From contig NZ_JAGHZS010000008.1 in assembly GCF_017745275.1 (NCBI RefSeq), forward strand, positions 124,001 to 188,000: a DNA stretch of 64,000 bases. Reading direction: 5' to 3'. The DNA is from Chitinophaga sp. GTDB taxonomy: Bacteria; Bacteroidota; Bacteroidia; Chitinophagales; Chitinophagaceae. How positions within the stretch are numbered: the first letter of the stretch is position 1; each line of letters starts with the position of its first letter. Positions 16,910 through 26,062 of the stretch are shown one piece after another. The notes under the pieces were generated by a model. That model did no database searches. It was not told the origin of the DNA and saw only the letters and a list, made by a program, of their open reading frames with translations. The position numbers were made by a program, and so were the translations under genes.

Positions 16910-17956
16910 ATGATAAACAACCTCCGCATAACACCTGTATCCACTGCATTAAAAGCAGCATTACAGGATAAAATAGATCAGAAAACCAAGCCTCCCGGCT
17001 CACTGGGGAAGCTGGAGGCTATTGCCTTACAGGCAGGCCTGGTACAAAATACACTGACTCCGGTTATCAGTCATCCTTCCATTATTGTATTTGCAGGGGA
17101 TCATGGCATCGCCGCAGATGGGCAGGTGAATCCATTCCCCCAGGCAGTCACCGCGCAGATGGTATATAACTTTCTACAGGGCGGTGCCGCCATCAACGTA
17201 TTTTGCCGGCAGCATCAGCTATCACTTACCGTAGTAGATGCCGGTGTGAATCATGAATTTCCTCCCCATCCGTTGTTGAAAGACCGGAAGATGGGAATGG
17301 GTACACAGAATTTCCTGCATATGCCGGCCATGTCGCTCGATCAATGCAGACTGGCCATGCAGGCAGGTGCAGAAGAAGTGAAGCTATTACATGCCCAGGG
17401 CTGTAATACCATTGGCTTTGGAGAAATGGGTATTGGCAATACCTCTGCCGCGGCTTTATTGATGAGCCACTTTACCAAAATACCAGTAGCTTCCTGCACG
17501 GGAACCGGCACTGGCAGTAATGTGCAGCAACTGGCACAAAAGCGGGCTATCCTGCAGCAAGTGATGGCGAAACACGCGTCGCCGGCATCAGCGGAGCAGG
17601 CATTGGCAACCTTCGGTGGTTTTGAAATTGCCATGATCTGTGGCGCCATCCAACAGGCAGCTGCGCTTCAAATGCTGGTGGTAATAGATGGATTTATTGT
17701 GACCGCCGCGCTACTGGCTGCCGTAGCCATGCAGCCTGCCGTAAAAGACTACTGCGTTTTTGCGCATTGCTCCGAGGAACAAGGACATAAAGCGATGCTG
17801 CAACACCTCAACGCGGCGCCTTTGTTACAAATGGATATGCGCCTGGGAGAAGGTACCGGCGCAGCACTTGCCATCCCCCTGATACAGAGTGCCGTAGCAT
17901 TTCTGCAGGAAATGGCCAGCTTTAACAGTGCCCAGGTATCAAATCGTACTATATGA
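16910..17956 (+). CDS. cobT: Nicotinate-nucleotide--dimethylbenzimidazole phosphoribosyltransferase
   Basis: The 348-residue protein carries the CobT signatures: KTKPPGSLGKLE near the N-terminus, VFAGDHGIAADG, FGEMGIGNTSAAALL, and the C-terminal LGEGTGAALA with the catalytic glutamate. It makes alpha-ribazole phosphate from a lower-ligand base, the second branch of loop assembly. The stop overlaps the cobS start by 4 bases (ATGA), so the two are coupled. Confidence 0.96.
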   Translation: MINNLRITPVSTALKAALQDKIDQKTKPPGSLGKLEAIALQAGLVQNTLTPVISHPSIIVFAGDHGIAADGQVNPFPQAVTAQMVYNFLQGGAAINVFCRQHQLSLTVVDAGVNHEFPPHPLLKDRKMGMGTQNFLHMPAMSLDQCRLAMQAGAEEVKLLHAQGCNTIGFGEMGIGNTSAAALLMSHFTKIPVASCTGTGTGSNVQQLAQKRAILQQVMAKHASPASAEQALATFGGFEIAMICGAIQQAAALQMLVVIDGFIVTAALLAAVAMQPAVKDYCVFAHCSEEQGHKAMLQHLNAAPLLQMDMRLGEGTGAALAIPLIQSAVAFLQEMASFNSAQVSNRTI

Positions 17957-18729
17957 AAAAACAATGGCAGTTATTGCTAACCGCTATACTGTTCTATACT
18001 CGTATACACGTTCCCGTTAGCATTCCCTATACACCGGAAATGCTGGGTAAAGCCACCCGCTATCTTCCCCTGATTGGATGGATAACGGGTGGTTTTATGA
18101 TTGCTATCCTGTACATACTGGGTACCATAGCGCCTCCTATGATCAGCATCCTGTTAGCTATTATCATGGGTATCTGGGTAACCGGTGCTTTTCATGAAGA
18201 TGGATTTGCCGACATGTGCGACGGCTTCGGCGGTGGCTGGTCCAAAGAAAAAATCCTGGATATTATGAAAGACAGCCGCATTGGCACTTATGGTATGTTA
18301 GGACTGTTACTGATTATGGCCATGAAGTTCCTGGCACTGCGGGAACTTCCGCTGTTCATGGTAATGCTGACCATTGCTGTTGCGCAGCCACTGAGCCGTT
18401 TTTTAGCGGTTACCGTGATCTATACGCACCGTTACGTACGTGAAAACGACGACGCCAAAGCCAAACCTATTGCGCAGGGGATTAGCTTATCCGACCTGGG
18501 GATGGCCGCAGCATTTGGATGCCTCCCGTTTGTAGCCGTTATCCTTTACCTGCATAACTATACCCTGCTACTAACGATCCCCGCTTTATTGCTGGCCCGT
18601 TGGTACCTGGTGCGGCTCATGCAGAAATGGATTGGCGGCTATACCGGCGACTGCCTCGGAGCAGTACAACAGGTATCTGAAACAGTTATTTATTTATGCT
18701 TTTGTATTCTCACATGGAAATATACCTGA
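17953..18729 (+). CDS. cobS: Adenosylcobinamide-GDP ribazoletransferase (cobalamin synthase)
   Basis: The 258-residue inner-membrane protein has about seven membrane segments and the conserved acidic loop HEDGFADMCDGFGGGW with the following SRIGTYG motif. It joins adenosylcobinamide-GDP with alpha-ribazole (phosphate) to give adenosylcobalamin (phosphate). Start overlaps cobT and end overlaps the phosphatase gene by 16 bases, showing a compact operon. Confidence 0.95.
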   Translation: MKKQWQLLLTAILFYTRIHVPVSIPYTPEMLGKATRYLPLIGWITGGFMIAILYILGTIAPPMISILLAIIMGIWVTGAFHEDGFADMCDGFGGGWSKEKILDIMKDSRIGTYGMLGLLLIMAMKFLALRELPLFMVMLTIAVAQPLSRFLAVTVIYTHRYVRENDDAKAKPIAQGISLSDLGMAAAFGCLPFVAVILYLHNYTLLLTIPALLLARWYLVRLMQKWIGGYTGDCLGAVQQVSETVIYLCFCILTWKYT

Positions 18730-19271
18730 TCCGGCATACCACACCGGCGATAGAAAGTGGTGTTTGTTATGGTGCATCTGATGTGGATGTTGCTGCCAGC
18801 TTTGAAACAGAAGTAGCACGGATAAAACCCCTGCTTCCGGCCAAAACAATGGATGTATATACCAGCCCGTTGCAACGTTGTGAAAAACTGGCTGCCGCTT
18901 TGTTTGGTAGCCAATACACCACCGACGACCGGCTGAAGGAAATGAATTTCGGTTCCTGGGAAATGCTGCCCTGGGATAATATCAGCCGTAATGCGCTCCG
19001 CAAATGGGCCGATAACGTCGTTTTTGAGCACATTCCAGGCGGGGAAAGCTATGAGGAGCTATATACCCGCAGCATCACCTTACTGGAGGAAGTAATGGCC
19101 AAAGGAAACGATGCCGTACTGGTAACTCATGGCGGCGTGATCCGGTGTATTTTAGCGCATGTGACTGATACCGCGCTGGTGGATGCATTCGATATCCAGG
19201 TGGATTATGGCCGGATTTCACATCTACAGGTGGAAAATGAGGAGTTTAAAGTGATATTTTCTAATTTGTAA
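18714..19271 (+). CDS. cobC: Alpha-ribazole phosphatase-like histidine phosphatase (CobC type)
   Basis: The 185-residue protein starts with the histidine phosphatase signature LIRHTTP (RHG-like, catalytic His near residue 7), has YTSPLQRCEKLA, the acidic KEMNFGSWE segment and the second histidine in LVTHGGVIR. In this operon it most likely removes the phosphate from alpha-ribazole phosphate or adenosylcobalamin phosphate. ATG at 18714 lies inside the end of cobS; the frame's upstream codons add nothing recognisable. Operon context is the main argument for CobC over a generic phosphatase. Confidence 0.88.
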   Translation: MEIYLIRHTTPAIESGVCYGASDVDVAASFETEVARIKPLLPAKTMDVYTSPLQRCEKLAAALFGSQYTTDDRLKEMNFGSWEMLPWDNISRNALRKWADNVVFEHIPGGESYEELYTRSITLLEEVMAKGNDAVLVTHGGVIRCILAHVTDTALVDAFDIQVDYGRISHLQVENEEFKVIFSNL

Positions 19272-19352
19272 CTAATTGCCATTAAAACAATTATGTTAAA
19301 ATTTTTAAATATCTGGCTAAAAAACAAAAAAACTGGTAAATCGTGCTAACTT

Positions 19353-19360
19353 TATGTTTG
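19353..19360 (+). promoter_or_regulatory. -7 promoter box of tatA
   Basis: TATGTTTG matches TAnnTTTG exactly, 39 bases before the tatA ATG. It indicates transcription separate from the cobalamin operon. Confidence 0.5.
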
Positions 19361-19399
19361 CATATACCTTATAAAAAGAACACAATTAAATCTGATATA

Positions 19400-19618
19400 A
19401 TGACAACATCTTTTCTGAATATCCCGCTGTTATTTTTGCAGGAAATAGGTATCAAAGAATTACTGCTGATTGCATTAGTAGTATTGTTATTGTTTGGTGG
19501 TAAGAAGATACCTGAACTGATGCGTGGTTTGGGTAGCGGCATACGTGAATTTAAAGATGCCAAAGATGAGCCATCAAAGAAAGGAAGCAACGCTGCTGAT
19601 GCTGACGCAAAAAGCTAA
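19400..19618 (+). CDS. tatA: Sec-independent translocase subunit TatA/TatE
   Basis: The 72-residue protein has a short periplasmic start, one membrane helix (about 15-35: [14 protein letters not shown]), the FG hinge and the amphipathic helix [20 protein letters not shown], followed by a charged tail. This is the classic TatA layout; it oligomerises to let folded twin-arginine proteins pass the inner membrane. The ATG at 19400 was chosen over an upstream start. It has its own promoter box and a strong terminator. Confidence 0.93.
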   Translation: MTTSFLNIPLLFLQEIGIKELLLIALVVLLLFGGKKIPELMRGLGSGIREFKDAKDEPSKKGSNAADADAKS

Positions 19619-19641
19619 TTGAATTCCGCTTTATAAAACTT

Positions 19642-19680
19642 AAAAGGCAAATCACTCCAAATGGATGATTTGCCTTTTTT
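19642..19680 (+). terminator. Rho-independent terminator of tatA
   Basis: AAAAGGCAAATCA pairs with TGATTTGCCTTTT around an 11-base loop and ends in a T-run. The A-run on the other side lets it also serve the convergent DUF5690 gene. Confidence 0.88.
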
Positions 19681-19701
19681 AATGCCCGTTAACCCCCTCT
19701 A

Positions 19702-21018
19702 TCAGGCTGCCAATCGCATGTCTGTTGCCATGTTATTACCGTTCAGGGAAGTCACTCTTTTTTTAAAATACCACGCAGATAGTACCATCATCACAATGCC
19801 GGTCAGAGACGCTCCCAAAACAGCATCCATAAAAAACTGGCTCCATGATAAGGACATCCCGCCAAAATTCTTCACCAACATCACCAGTACACTTCCCAGG
19901 TAACCGAAAGAATCTGCCACATAAATGATAAAGCCTACGTTGCTTACATATTTGAATACCGCGATCAATCGTTCGAAAAAAATACAGTTAAAAGGGATGT
20001 ATCCCATGTACAGCCCTAATCCTGTTAAAGTCATCCACCATACCGGATCCAGGCGATGTTGCTTAAATAATACCGTGCTGGTAAAAGCGATACCAAAGCC
20101 CATGATCACCATTGCATGGTTGAGCATAAAAGCATGAAAGTTATTCTTTACAAATACCAGCAACCCCATAATCAAAATGATGGCCAGTGACACCGGTATT
20201 TCTGTTTGTGTAAAAATACCCGCCTGTGCGCCAAAGCCCAGGTCCTTCCAAATATCTGCCGCGAAATTATCCCGCATATCTCTTAATACCGTGAGCAGCA
20301 CATAGCTGGCAATCAATAATACCAACCCTGGCAAAAAAGCCTGCAGAAAATCCTTACGCTCCTGCTTATTCATCGGAGCTCTCCTCGTGCGAAGCCGTTC
20401 ATCTTCTGCCGAAGGCGGCGGTATCTGTTCCAGTAATAACACACAAATCAGCATGGGTACAGCAAATACCAACCCCGTTACAAAAGGCATCCAGTATTCT
20501 GTGACGTGCCAGTCTACTACCGTCATTTTTCCTACCGACTTCACAAACCCCGAAGAAAAGATAAAGCTTACAGACAATACAGCTCCCATGAACTCCGTAC
20601 TACGTCTGCCTTCCAGGTAACTAAATACCAATCCCCATATCATGCCCAGCGGAAACCCATTCAAAAAAAGAAAAGGAATATTGTAAGGCGCCGGTACAAT
20701 GGCGAAACACAACAACGATACCCAGGCAATAGCAATGAGCAGGATGATGCTTTGCGCCCGTTTATTCCCCTTCATTTCAGCAATAAAGCGGATACCGTAA
20801 AACTTGCTGCACGCATACCCGATTGTTTGCGTAATCACCAACCATATTTTATAATCGATTCCCAGGAAAGTAACCCCTTCGAAAATGCCGGCCGTAAAAG
20901 GCTTACGAAAAGCATACATGCAGGAATAAGTACCAAAGGCCACCAGGGCGGCATACAAAGAAAAGGTAAAATGATGCGCCCGCTGCAACCGCTGCTGTAA
21001 CCAGGGAATATTTAGCAT
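19702..21018 (-). CDS. DUF5690 family transporter-like membrane protein
   Basis: The 438-residue protein has about 12 membrane segments and an MFS-like fold. The segment FGTYSCMYAFRKPFTAGIFEG near residue 25 is typical of DUF5690, a Bacteroidota family with no assigned substrate. I chose ATG at 21018 over a longer non-ATG start. Its upstream region (21040-21099) matches, base for base in spacing, the region before susC at 26063-26122, so the two are probably coregulated, perhaps by the XRE-cupin protein at 26133. It may carry into the cytoplasm what the SusCD pair brings into the periplasm (inference). Confidence 0.8.
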   Translation of the reverse strand: MLNIPWLQQRLQRAHHFTFSLYAALVAFGTYSCMYAFRKPFTAGIFEGVTFLGIDYKIWLVITQTIGYACSKFYGIRFIAEMKGNKRAQSIILLIAIAWVSLLCFAIVPAPYNIPFLFLNGFPLGMIWGLVFSYLEGRRSTEFMGAVLSVSFIFSSGFVKSVGKMTVVDWHVTEYWMPFVTGLVFAVPMLICVLLLEQIPPPSAEDERLRTRRAPMNKQERKDFLQAFLPGLVLLIASYVLLTVLRDMRDNFAADIWKDLGFGAQAGIFTQTEIPVSLAIILIMGLLVFVKNNFHAFMLNHAMVIMGFGIAFTSTVLFKQHRLDPVWWMTLTGLGLYMGYIPFNCIFFERLIAVFKYVSNVGFIIYVADSFGYLGSVLVMLVKNFGGMSLSWSQFFMDAVLGASLTGIVMMVLSAWYFKKRVTSLNGNNMATDMRLAA

Positions 21019-21039
21019 ATTGTAACAAATGGTTTGGGA

Positions 21040-21099
21040 CAAAGGTGCGGGTCCAATGCAAACGCATTGTTAACAATAACTGAACTAATTGTTAAGTAT
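21040..21099 (-). promoter_or_regulatory. Shared upstream element, copy A (DUF5690 gene)
   Basis: This 60-base stretch aligns without gaps to 26063-26122. Identical parts include CAAAG, GGGTCCAATG (21049-21058), GTTAAC (21069-21074) and TTGTTAAGTAT (21089-21099). It begins 22 bases upstream of the DUF5690 start codon and is a promoter/operator candidate. Confidence 0.65.
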
Positions 21100-21107
21100 A
21101 ACTTAAC
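21066..21107. promoter_or_regulatory. Palindromes upstream of the DUF5690 gene
   Basis: ATTGTTAACAAT (21066-21077) is a perfect 12-base palindrome. GTTAAGTATAACTTAAC (21091-21107) is a perfect 17-base palindrome with arms GTTAAGT/ACTTAAC. Both contain GTTAA half-sites and lie upstream of the gene, suiting dimeric regulator binding. Confidence 0.5.
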
Positions 21108-21120
21108 AGCTATTAACTTT

Positions 21121-21196
21121 TAGCCATTAGCTTTTAGCAAAAATGCAGCGAAGAAGATCTCCGCTGCATTTTCTAAAATCTAAAAGCTAATGGCTG
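21121..21196 (-). repeat. Long-stem hairpin element 4, behind susD
   Basis: Outer arms 21122-21137 and 21180-21195 (AGCCATTAGCTTTTAG and its complement) and inner arms 21140-21150 and 21162-21172 (AAAATGCAGCG) form a nested stem. It lies 4 bases after the susD stop. The inner core repeats that of the hairpin at 12130. Confidence 0.85.
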
Positions 21197-21200
21197 ATGC

Positions 21201-22787
21201 TTATTTCAGCAACCACATAGCGCCATTAATATCATCTGTAGTACCATTAAACTGGCTTTTCAATGAAGCTGTCCAGTTAATAGCATTGGAAGAACGTTCT
21301 GAATCCGGATATTTGAAACGTTTAGGAATAATACCGCTGTTGCCTGTACCAGCACCTACACTGAAAGTAGGTACGCCTGTTCTTCTCCAGTTGATATAAG
21401 CTTCCCAACCGGAGTTTTCAAAGAAGGCCAGGTACTTTTGAGTCAGGATCTGCGCAAGGCCCTGGGCATTGTTTCCTTTGTATTTCACGTTCGCCTGCTG
21501 GTAATACACCCCTTCAAAATCAAAAGGTATATCATAACGTTTACCACCATACGTTTTTACAAATGTTCCTGCTTTGTCTACCGGTACACCGTAGAAAGTC
21601 AGCGAAGCCATAATGCCTTTTTTGTACCAGGCTTCTGCATCACCAGGAATCCAATTACGGTTAATAGCTTCTGCCATGTTAAAGCACAGCTCAGGATAAC
21701 CCAGCATTACACCCGGTTCTGCAGCATAGTTGCTGTAATAGCGGCTACGGCTGCGAACAGAGTATACCGCCGTATCCACGTTTGACATATTAGAAGACAT
21801 ATCGCTCTGGCTGATACCTGGTTCCGCACCTACATAAGCGGAGATCTGTGCCGGTGTTTTGTGAAATGTATTCAGCTGCTGTGTGGCTGGTTCAGCCGTC
21901 ACAAACGCGCGTGGGTCATTCAGGCTTACCAATGTATTCAGGTAAGTAGCCGACATGTTGTAACGGGTAGCATCAAAGCCCAGGTTATCCGGGTTAGATG
22001 GATACTTGTTGATGTTATTGTAGATGAATTGCAGGTTACCATCCATAGATTCAATCAGCGGATATTTTACCGGATCACTTACAATAGCTTTAAACTGCTG
22101 CGCTACGTTTAATTCGTTATCAGAAGTTTTCTGACTCAACGTAATGAGTACACGTAAATGGAAGGTGTTCACTGCACGTTGCCATTTCAACAGGTCATTG
22201 CCGTAGTAAAAATCGCCTTTTAGCACCTGCCCTTCCGCAGTAGCACTTTTATCCGGGTTAGCAATCTGCTGTCCCAGCTGGGTATTGGCATCTTCCAGCC
22301 ACTGCAGGATTTGGATAAAAACTGCTTTCTGATCATCATATTTAGGAGTCAGGCCCAGCTTACCTTTCAGTGCTTCTTTCATTGGCAGGTCCCCCACCAG
22401 GTTAGTCATGCGATAAAAGAACCAGGCACGGAAAAACTTACCAAGTGCATTATACGGATTCACGGCTTGTCCACCGAGACGAGTAGCCTCGCCTTCCATC
22501 TGCACTACGTTCATCAGGGAATAATAGCTGCCGAAGTCAGCGCCGCCCCAGTCGTAGCGTTGGTCGCCATAATAGTTATAGTTGCAGCAGTCGAACTGGT
22601 TCCAACGCATTACATTGCTCCAGGGTTTATCGGAGTTCATATCGGCCAGCACACCGCCTAAAACCAGGCTTGGTGGCACCTTTTCAGGTTTGTTGGTATT
22701 GATAGCATACTCCTCATACTTCTTGTTGCAACTGCTGAGTACAGCACCTGCTAAAGCGATGATGGTAAATATTTTAAATGATTTCAT
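21201..22787 (-). CDS. SusD/RagB-like nutrient-binding lipoprotein
   Basis: The 528-residue protein starts with a lipoprotein signal (lipobox near VLSSCNKK, Cys about residue 19) and shows the SusD-like architecture of TPR-type helices with aromatic-rich loops (GKFFRAWFFYRMTNLVGDLPM is typical). SusD lids bind substrate at the surface and close over a SusC barrel. The susC gene ends 28 bases upstream, so they form a pair. No glycosidase or peptidase gene adjoins, so the substrate is open. The start at 22787 or at 22796 are both possible. Confidence 0.93.
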   Translation of the reverse strand: MKSFKIFTIIALAGAVLSSCNKKYEEYAINTNKPEKVPPSLVLGGVLADMNSDKPWSNVMRWNQFDCCNYNYYGDQRYDWGGADFGSYYSLMNVVQMEGEATRLGGQAVNPYNALGKFFRAWFFYRMTNLVGDLPMKEALKGKLGLTPKYDDQKAVFIQILQWLEDANTQLGQQIANPDKSATAEGQVLKGDFYYGNDLLKWQRAVNTFHLRVLITLSQKTSDNELNVAQQFKAIVSDPVKYPLIESMDGNLQFIYNNINKYPSNPDNLGFDATRYNMSATYLNTLVSLNDPRAFVTAEPATQQLNTFHKTPAQISAYVGAEPGISQSDMSSNMSNVDTAVYSVRSRSRYYSNYAAEPGVMLGYPELCFNMAEAINRNWIPGDAEAWYKKGIMASLTFYGVPVDKAGTFVKTYGGKRYDIPFDFEGVYYQQANVKYKGNNAQGLAQILTQKYLAFFENSGWEAYINWRRTGVPTFSVGAGTGNSGIIPKRFKYPDSERSSNAINWTASLKSQFNGTTDDINGAMWLLK

Positions 22788-22815
22788 ACAAAGCATGTTT
22801 AATAAGTGAAACGGA

Positions 22816-25800
22816 TCAGAAGGAAATGTTCAGGTTAAAGCCATATCTTTTGGTAGTAGGTGTTTGCAGGGTAGATGATCCCTGGTCTGCGCCCGGATAC
22901 TGATCCAGGTCCACATCTTTATTCTTCGCGAAATAAAGCAGGTTCCTGCCTACAAAAGAAACATTGGCGCTTCTGATGAAAGTACCTTTCAGCAGGTTGG
23001 CCGGCAATGCATAACCAATCGTTACTTCCCTGAGCTTCGCAAAGGTTTTGCTGATCAGGTTCGCTTCGTTGTTTTTATAGTAAACGCTGATATAGTCCTG
23101 CAGGAACGACTTGGTGTTATTAGGTGAGAACTGCAGTTTATCGTAGTTGGTGATGTTACCGTTGTTATCATACTGAATAGGCACACCGTTGCTCACCTGT
23201 ACGCCTTCTCCCTGGTAAGATTTCACGCCTTTATAATCCTGGTAGCGGGCTTCTCCCATTGCTCCCTGCGTAGTGAGGATGTTACGTCCACCGCGGAAAG
23301 TTTGTTGTTGAATATAATCGATCATGCTGCCACCTACACGGCCATCGAACTGGAAGCTCAGGCTGATTCCTTTGTAGTTGAAGCTGTTATTCACGCCCCA
23401 AACCCAATCAGGGCTGGCATATCCAAGGAATTGTTGTGTAGGCGTTACAATAGGACGACCATCCGGGCCATTAATAATTTTTCCATCGCTTGTTTTGGCG
23501 AAAGTAGTACCATAGAATTTATCTACCCTGTCTCCTACTCCTACAAACGCATTCAGCTTGGTTTCATCACCGTAGATGCTTACGTATTTCTCAGTGAATG
23601 TAGACCAGTTGGCAGTAATATTCCAGTTAAGGCCATTAGGGTTTCTGAGCGGCGTACCGGTCAGTGTAAACTCATAACCTGTTTTCTTTGTATTTACCCC
23701 ATTGATACGGTTCTTAGCATAACCAGTAGCACTGGAAATAATCACATCATAAATCTGCGGACCATTCTGGCTGGTAAAGTAAGTACCGTCGATGCCTATA
23801 CGATTTTTAAGGAAACGAACATCCGCACCTACCTCAAATACTTTGGTGGCGAAAGGTTTCAGATCCGGGTTGGCAATGGTTTGTGAAATATAAGCACCTG
23901 CCTGGTTCTGGTATACCGGCGTTACGTTATAAAATGGAGTATTATAAATAGGACCATCATAAGCCGACTGATACTCTGCGCCATATCCCAGCGGATAGGT
24001 GGCCAGCGGTGTAGCACCAATTGTTTTGGCAGTAAATCCACCTTTCACGTTAGCATACGAACCTCTGAGCTTCAGGAAGGAGATAGCTGTTGGCAGGTCT
24101 ACATAATCTGATATTACTGTACTTACCGCTACTGACGGATAAGAATATACGTTGGTGCGGATAGGCAGGTTGGAGGCCTTGTCTATACGATCTGTAAGGG
24201 ATATTGTAGCATATTTTCCCAGATCAATATCTACATAACCATAAGTACTCAACACCAGCATAGGCGCCGAATAATTGGTAGCGAACAAAGGATCACGGGT
24301 ATTGGCAAATCCATACCATCCCGGTGCGTTCAAATAGTTAGTAGAAACGTAGCTGGAGTTATACTTATAAGAACGTGCATTTCCACCGATAGACGCGTGT
24401 ACGCCTATTTTGTGCGGGAATACATTGGTGTAGGACAACAGCACATCCGTGTTGTTTTCAAACATAGAGCGTTTGTCTTCCCGGTAGTCACCTTTACCTT
24501 CTTCGCGGCCATAAGGGTGTGCAGAGTAAGGTACTTTTTCATTCCGCATCATATCGTAGCTGGTAATTTGGGTACGTGCCAGCAGCTCCAGTTTATCGTT
24601 GATTTTATAGTTCAGCTTAGCGTAGCCGTTGATATCTGTTTTATAGTGGCCACGTAACCATTCATAGGTCATGAACCACGGGTTATGATAACGTTGGTAT
24701 TCTGCATAAATAGACTGAATGCCTTCTTTACCAGGCTGCCAGTAATTGCGCATATCGTCCATACTCCAGTCGGCGCCAGCCCAGATCAGGGTGTTATAAA
24801 TCAAACTGTTGGGGCCATAGGTTACATCCGGGAAGTTATTGGAATACTGGCGGTTGTAATTCATATAGGCATCCAGGCGCAGGCGGGAAGAGAAATTGTA
24901 TCCTGCAGAGATATTGAAGTTGGTAATATTCAGGGAAGTATTTGGCACAATACCTTTCTGATAGGAATGCGACAGGGAGAAGCGCAGATCGGCTTTATCT
25001 GTATGTGATGCTACTGCGATGTTATTGGTACTCAGCATACCGGTTTGCAGAAAACGCTGCAGGTTGTTTTTACCACGGGCAATCCAGGGAGTGCCGCTAC
25101 GTTTACCTGTTGCAGGATCAACGGGGCTATCGTATTGAGGAATCAGCTGGCCTTCAAATTTAGGGCCCCATACGTCATAGTCGCCATCATTTGTACCACC
25201 ACCTTTACCATCTACGAAAGCATATTTACCGTGGTCGCCAGGGCCGTATTCATCCTGTACTTTAGGGATGGCATTGAATCCTTTTTCGAACATGGTGCTG
25301 GAGTTAAAATCAATTGCCAGGCCGCGTTTATCTTTTGTTCCTTTTTTGGTGGTGATCATGATAGCACCATTCAGGCCACGGGAACCATACAGGGCAGAAG
25401 CGGTTACACCTTTCAGTACGGTGTAGCTTTCAATATCATCGGGGGCAATATTCCAGGTATCAGAGTTGATGGGCACGCCATCTACCACATAAAGACCTAT
25501 ATTATTACCGCGCAGTAATACCAGTGGAGCAGCCAGCAGTTCAGCGGAGGCGCCTACGGTGAGACCAGCCACTTTACCTACCAGGCCGTTGATCGGGTTA
25601 GGTTCACGAGCTTTCACCAGGTCGGCTCCTTTTACTTCCTGTACGGAGTAGCCTACACGTTTTACTTCTTTACGTATACCCAGTGCCGTTACTACTACCT
25701 CATCCAGTGCTTTTTTATCTGGCTGTAAGGTGATGGTGACATCTGTAGCACCTTTCAGGGGATATAACTGTGGCAAAAAGCCGATGAAACTGATTTGAAG

Positions 25801-26028
25801 TACGTCTGTGTTGGCTGCGGAGATAGCAAAGTTTCCGGCGGCATCTGTTATAGCACCGCGGGAAGCGCCTTTCACCTTGATGGTGGCTCCGATAACAGGC
25901 TGGTGGTCGTCACCTGAGATGACTTTTCCCGTAATGGCCTGTTGTGCAAAAAGAGAGGTGGTGGCAAATAGCAGCAAAAAGAAGGCGCATAGCTGCCTTT
26001 TGAGCGCCCGACGTAGATTTGATTGCAT
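22816..26028 (-). CDS. SusC/RagA family TonB-linked outer-membrane protein
   Basis: The 1070-residue protein has a signal peptide (to about residue 29, SLFAQ), a CarboxypepD_reg-like domain (about 30-115: GKVISGDDHQPVIGATIKV), a TonB-box region (LDEVVVTALG), a plug (about 120-230, with VLKGVTASALYGSRGLNGA) and a large barrel ending in aromatic Phe. It imports the substrate bound by the SusD protein encoded downstream, using TonB energy. The upstream gap of 104 bases to the XRE-cupin gene contains the shared 60-base element, suggesting direct control by that regulator. Confidence 0.95.
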   Translation of the reverse strand: MQSNLRRALKRQLCAFFLLLFATTSLFAQQAITGKVISGDDHQPVIGATIKVKGASRGAITDAAGNFAISAANTDVLQISFIGFLPQLYPLKGATDVTITLQPDKKALDEVVVTALGIRKEVKRVGYSVQEVKGADLVKAREPNPINGLVGKVAGLTVGASAELLAAPLVLLRGNNIGLYVVDGVPINSDTWNIAPDDIESYTVLKGVTASALYGSRGLNGAIMITTKKGTKDKRGLAIDFNSSTMFEKGFNAIPKVQDEYGPGDHGKYAFVDGKGGGTNDGDYDVWGPKFEGQLIPQYDSPVDPATGKRSGTPWIARGKNNLQRFLQTGMLSTNNIAVASHTDKADLRFSLSHSYQKGIVPNTSLNITNFNISAGYNFSSRLRLDAYMNYNRQYSNNFPDVTYGPNSLIYNTLIWAGADWSMDDMRNYWQPGKEGIQSIYAEYQRYHNPWFMTYEWLRGHYKTDINGYAKLNYKINDKLELLARTQITSYDMMRNEKVPYSAHPYGREEGKGDYREDKRSMFENNTDVLLSYTNVFPHKIGVHASIGGNARSYKYNSSYVSTNYLNAPGWYGFANTRDPLFATNYSAPMLVLSTYGYVDIDLGKYATISLTDRIDKASNLPIRTNVYSYPSVAVSTVISDYVDLPTAISFLKLRGSYANVKGGFTAKTIGATPLATYPLGYGAEYQSAYDGPIYNTPFYNVTPVYQNQAGAYISQTIANPDLKPFATKVFEVGADVRFLKNRIGIDGTYFTSQNGPQIYDVIISSATGYAKNRINGVNTKKTGYEFTLTGTPLRNPNGLNWNITANWSTFTEKYVSIYGDETKLNAFVGVGDRVDKFYGTTFAKTSDGKIINGPDGRPIVTPTQQFLGYASPDWVWGVNNSFNYKGISLSFQFDGRVGGSMIDYIQQQTFRGGRNILTTQGAMGEARYQDYKGVKSYQGEGVQVSNGVPIQYDNNGNITNYDKLQFSPNNTKSFLQDYISVYYKNNEANLISKTFAKLREVTIGYALPANLLKGTFIRSANVSFVGRNLLYFAKNKDVDLDQYPGADQGSSTLQTPTTKRYGFNLNISF

Positions 26029-26062
26029 GTAAATGTAGGTTTGGGTATTGTTTATTTACATG

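Noticed and set aside
23302-23886. 194-codon plus-strand frame inside susC
   Set aside because: It lies antisense to the conserved SusC barrel and shows no domain; long shadow frames are common in this gene.
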